A stretch of 7,700 nucleotides of DNA from Solirubrobacterales bacterium (GTDB taxonomy: Bacteria > Actinomycetota > Thermoleophilia > Solirubrobacterales > Solirubrobacteraceae), in NCBI GenBank assembly GCA_027314825.1, contig DAHVAB010000109.1, positions 1 through 7,700 on the forward strand. Direction: 5' to 3'. The notes under the pieces were generated by a model. It made no database searches. It was not told the origin of the DNA and was given only the letters and a program-made list of their open reading frames with translations. Below are positions 6,498 through 7,700 of this stretch, in pieces. Each line of letters begins with the position of its first letter. Positions within the stretch are counted from its first letter, which is position 1. The position numbers and the translations under genes are program-made.

Positions 6498-7565
6498 GTG
6501 ACCGAGCTGCTGATCTCAACCAAGAAGGGCCTGTTCATGATGGACGGCGAGCCCGGCGCGGCCTTCAACCACACCGCCCGCGCATTCCCCGGCGAGCCGG
6601 TCGAGCTCGCGATCCGCGATCGGCGCAACGACCGTCTGCTCGCCGCCACCACCTCCCCCTTCTACGGCCCGAAGATCTTCCACAGCGACGGCGACCCGGC
6701 CGACTGGCGCCAGGCTGACGGTGTCCAGCTGCCGCAGGGCGGCGATGAGGCGCTCGTGCGGATCTGGGCGATCGCGCCCGGCCAGGCCGACGGGCTCATC
6801 TACGCCGGCGGCGACCCGGGCGTGCTCTTCGTGAGCGGCGACGGCGGCGCGAGCTTCGAGCTTCACCGCGGCCTCTACGAGCATCCCACCCGACCGGACT
6901 GGCAGCCGGGCGGAGCGGGCCTCTGCCTGCACTCGATCTGCCCATGGCCGGATGATCCGCAGCGCCTCGCGCTCGGGATCTCCGCCGCGGGAGTCTGGCT
7001 CACCGAGGACGGCGGCGGCTCCTGGCGTCAGGGCAACCGGGGCATCCTCGCCCGCTACCTGCCCGAGGAGGCGCGCGAGGGCGCGACCGCGCTCTGCGTC
7101 CACCACATGGAGCGGGCGCCGCTGCGGCCCGAGCGACTCTTCATGCAGTTCCACGGCGGCGTCTACCGCTCCGACGACGCGGGGGAGAGCTGGATCGACA
7201 TCGGCGCCGGCCTGCCATCGGACTTCGGCTTCCCGCTCGCACTCGACCCGGCCGACCCGGACAGCGCGTTCGTGATCCCGCTGAGCGCCGACATGGACAG
7301 GATCACCCCGGAAGGGCGCGTGCGCATATACGAGACCCGCGACGCCGGCGAGAGCTGGGACGCGCGCTCCGCCGGGCTGCCGAGCTCAGACGCCTACCTG
7401 ACCGTGCTGCGCCAAGCATTCACCGCCACCGGAGAAGGCGACTCGCTGCAGCTCTACTTCGGCTCCACCGATGGCGAGGTGTTCGGATCGGCCGACGCCG
7501 GCCGCAGCTGGCATACGGTCGCCTCCCGGCTGCCGCCCGTCTACGCGGTCACGGCGACCGGCTGA
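6498..7565 (+). CDS. Cytoplasmic Asp-box (BNR) beta-propeller protein
   Basis: WD40/YVTN/BNR-like propeller of 355 residues. Asp boxes (S/T-x-D-x-G-x-[ST]-W type) are at 113-120, 169-176, 225-232, 280-287 and 331-338, with a degenerate one at 63-70, about one per 50 residues, giving a six-bladed-like pattern. The family's opening (LLISTKKGLF) and PSDFGFPLALDPADPD are present. There is no signal peptide or membrane segment, and the sialidase FRIP motif and catalytic Tyr/Arg set are absent, so labels such as exo-alpha-sialidase or glycosyl hydrolase are misleading. Two C-x-H motifs (Cys143-Leu-His145; Cys200-Val-His202-His203) with Cys148 could be metal or thiol sites. The GTG start is supported by GGAGGG 6 nt upstream. 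It is the second gene of a two-gene unit with the MoaD-like protein, and may be its target or partner. The biochemical role is unknown. Confidence 0.9.
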   Translation: MTELLISTKKGLFMMDGEPGAAFNHTARAFPGEPVELAIRDRRNDRLLAATTSPFYGPKIFHSDGDPADWRQADGVQLPQGGDEALVRIWAIAPGQADGLIYAGGDPGVLFVSGDGGASFELHRGLYEHPTRPDWQPGGAGLCLHSICPWPDDPQRLALGISAAGVWLTEDGGGSWRQGNRGILARYLPEEAREGATALCVHHMERAPLRPERLFMQFHGGVYRSDDAGESWIDIGAGLPSDFGFPLALDPADPDSAFVIPLSADMDRITPEGRVRIYETRDAGESWDARSAGLPSSDAYLTVLRQAFTATGEGDSLQLYFGSTDGEVFGSADAGRSWHTVASRLPPVYAVTATG

Positions 7566-7584
7566 GGGACGTGCGCGGCGGCGA

Positions 7585-7601
7585 GTGCCCGCGACGGGCA
7601 C
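7585..7601 (+). terminator. Short hairpin after the propeller gene
   Basis: Perfect 7-bp stem GTGCCCG (7585-7591) with CGGGCAC (7595-7601), loop CGA, starting 20 nt after the propeller stop. No T-run follows. Probable end of the two-gene transcript, possibly weak or read through. Confidence 0.45.
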
Positions 7602-7666
7602 GCCCCGCACCGCGCGGCATCCCGCCACGTCGATGCGAGGCGCCCCGCCGACGGCGCCCTCCAGCG

Positions 7667-7688
7667 CCCCGGGCGGCGGCGCCCGGGG
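7667..7688. terminator. Second GC hairpin near the window end
   Basis: CCCCGGGC (7667-7674) pairs with GCCCGGGG (7681-7688) around loop GGCGGC. It may be a further terminator or a leader structure. The bases GGAAGGA at 7692-7698, just before the edge, look like a ribosome binding site for a plus-strand gene that would start beyond 7700. No other gene is seen in 7566-7700. Confidence 0.35.
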
Positions 7689-7700
7689 ACCGGAAGGACA

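Noticed and set aside
6516..7154. Minus-strand ORF under the propeller gene
   Set aside because: Antisense to a gene with five clear Asp boxes; no ribosome binding site or domain of its own.
6498..7565. Sialidase/glycosyl hydrolase
   Set aside because: Only the Asp boxes are shared; there is no FRIP motif, catalytic set or export signal.

Overview
The window is very GC-rich and densely coding, with GC-rich third codon positions in every gene except one. It reads as chromosomal DNA of a high-GC actinobacterium. The EthA-like monooxygenase and a secreted protein built from IPT/TIG repeats, a collagen-like stretch and a basic C-terminal module (an architecture I associate with Thermoleophilia/Solirubrobacterales) suggest that class. 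This placement is inference; no rRNA or other phylogenetic marker is present.

Layout. (1) Positions 1-1442, plus strand: the 3' part of an EthA-type Baeyer-Villiger/flavin monooxygenase; only about the first 20 residues lie outside the window. (2) 1443-1599: a short convergent gap with two strong GC-rich hairpins, probably a two-way terminator. (3) 1600-4932, minus strand: one large secreted repeat protein of 1110 residues. In order it has a signal peptide, eight IPT/TIG Ig-like repeats, a Cys-containing InlB-B-repeat-like domain, 41 uninterrupted Gly-X-Y triplets and a basic, His/Arg-rich C-terminal module. Its codon use is strikingly unlike its neighbours (about 68 GAA to 3 GAG in the IPT repeats, against 0 GAA to 17 GAG in the next gene), except in the last module, which looks like the neighbours. 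(4) 4933-5091: divergent intergenic region with overlapping inverted repeats. (5) 5092-6138, plus strand: an epoxide-hydrolase-type alpha/beta hydrolase with an extra N-terminal stretch that resembles a Tat signal peptide. (6) 6124-6198: a 22-bp tandem repeat that crosses the hydrolase stop codon. (7) 6234-6494 and 6498-7565, plus strand: a tightly coupled pair, a MoaD/ThiS-like ubiquitin-fold protein ending in Gly-Gly and a cytoplasmic Asp-box (BNR) beta-propeller. The Gly-Gly codons also form the ribosome binding site of the propeller gene. (8) 7566-7700: hairpins and, at the very edge, a possible ribosome binding site for a gene outside the window.

How the genes may work together. The monooxygenase and the hydrolase could both act on lipophilic or xenobiotic substrates, but they are separated by an oppositely oriented gene and need not be linked. 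The best candidate for an undescribed system is the ubiquitin-like/beta-propeller pair: it has no molybdopterin or thiamine genes around it, the two genes are translationally linked, and the propeller lacks sialidase features despite its likely automatic annotation. The large secreted protein is the second point of interest, as a mosaic, probably fast-evolving surface or matrix protein.
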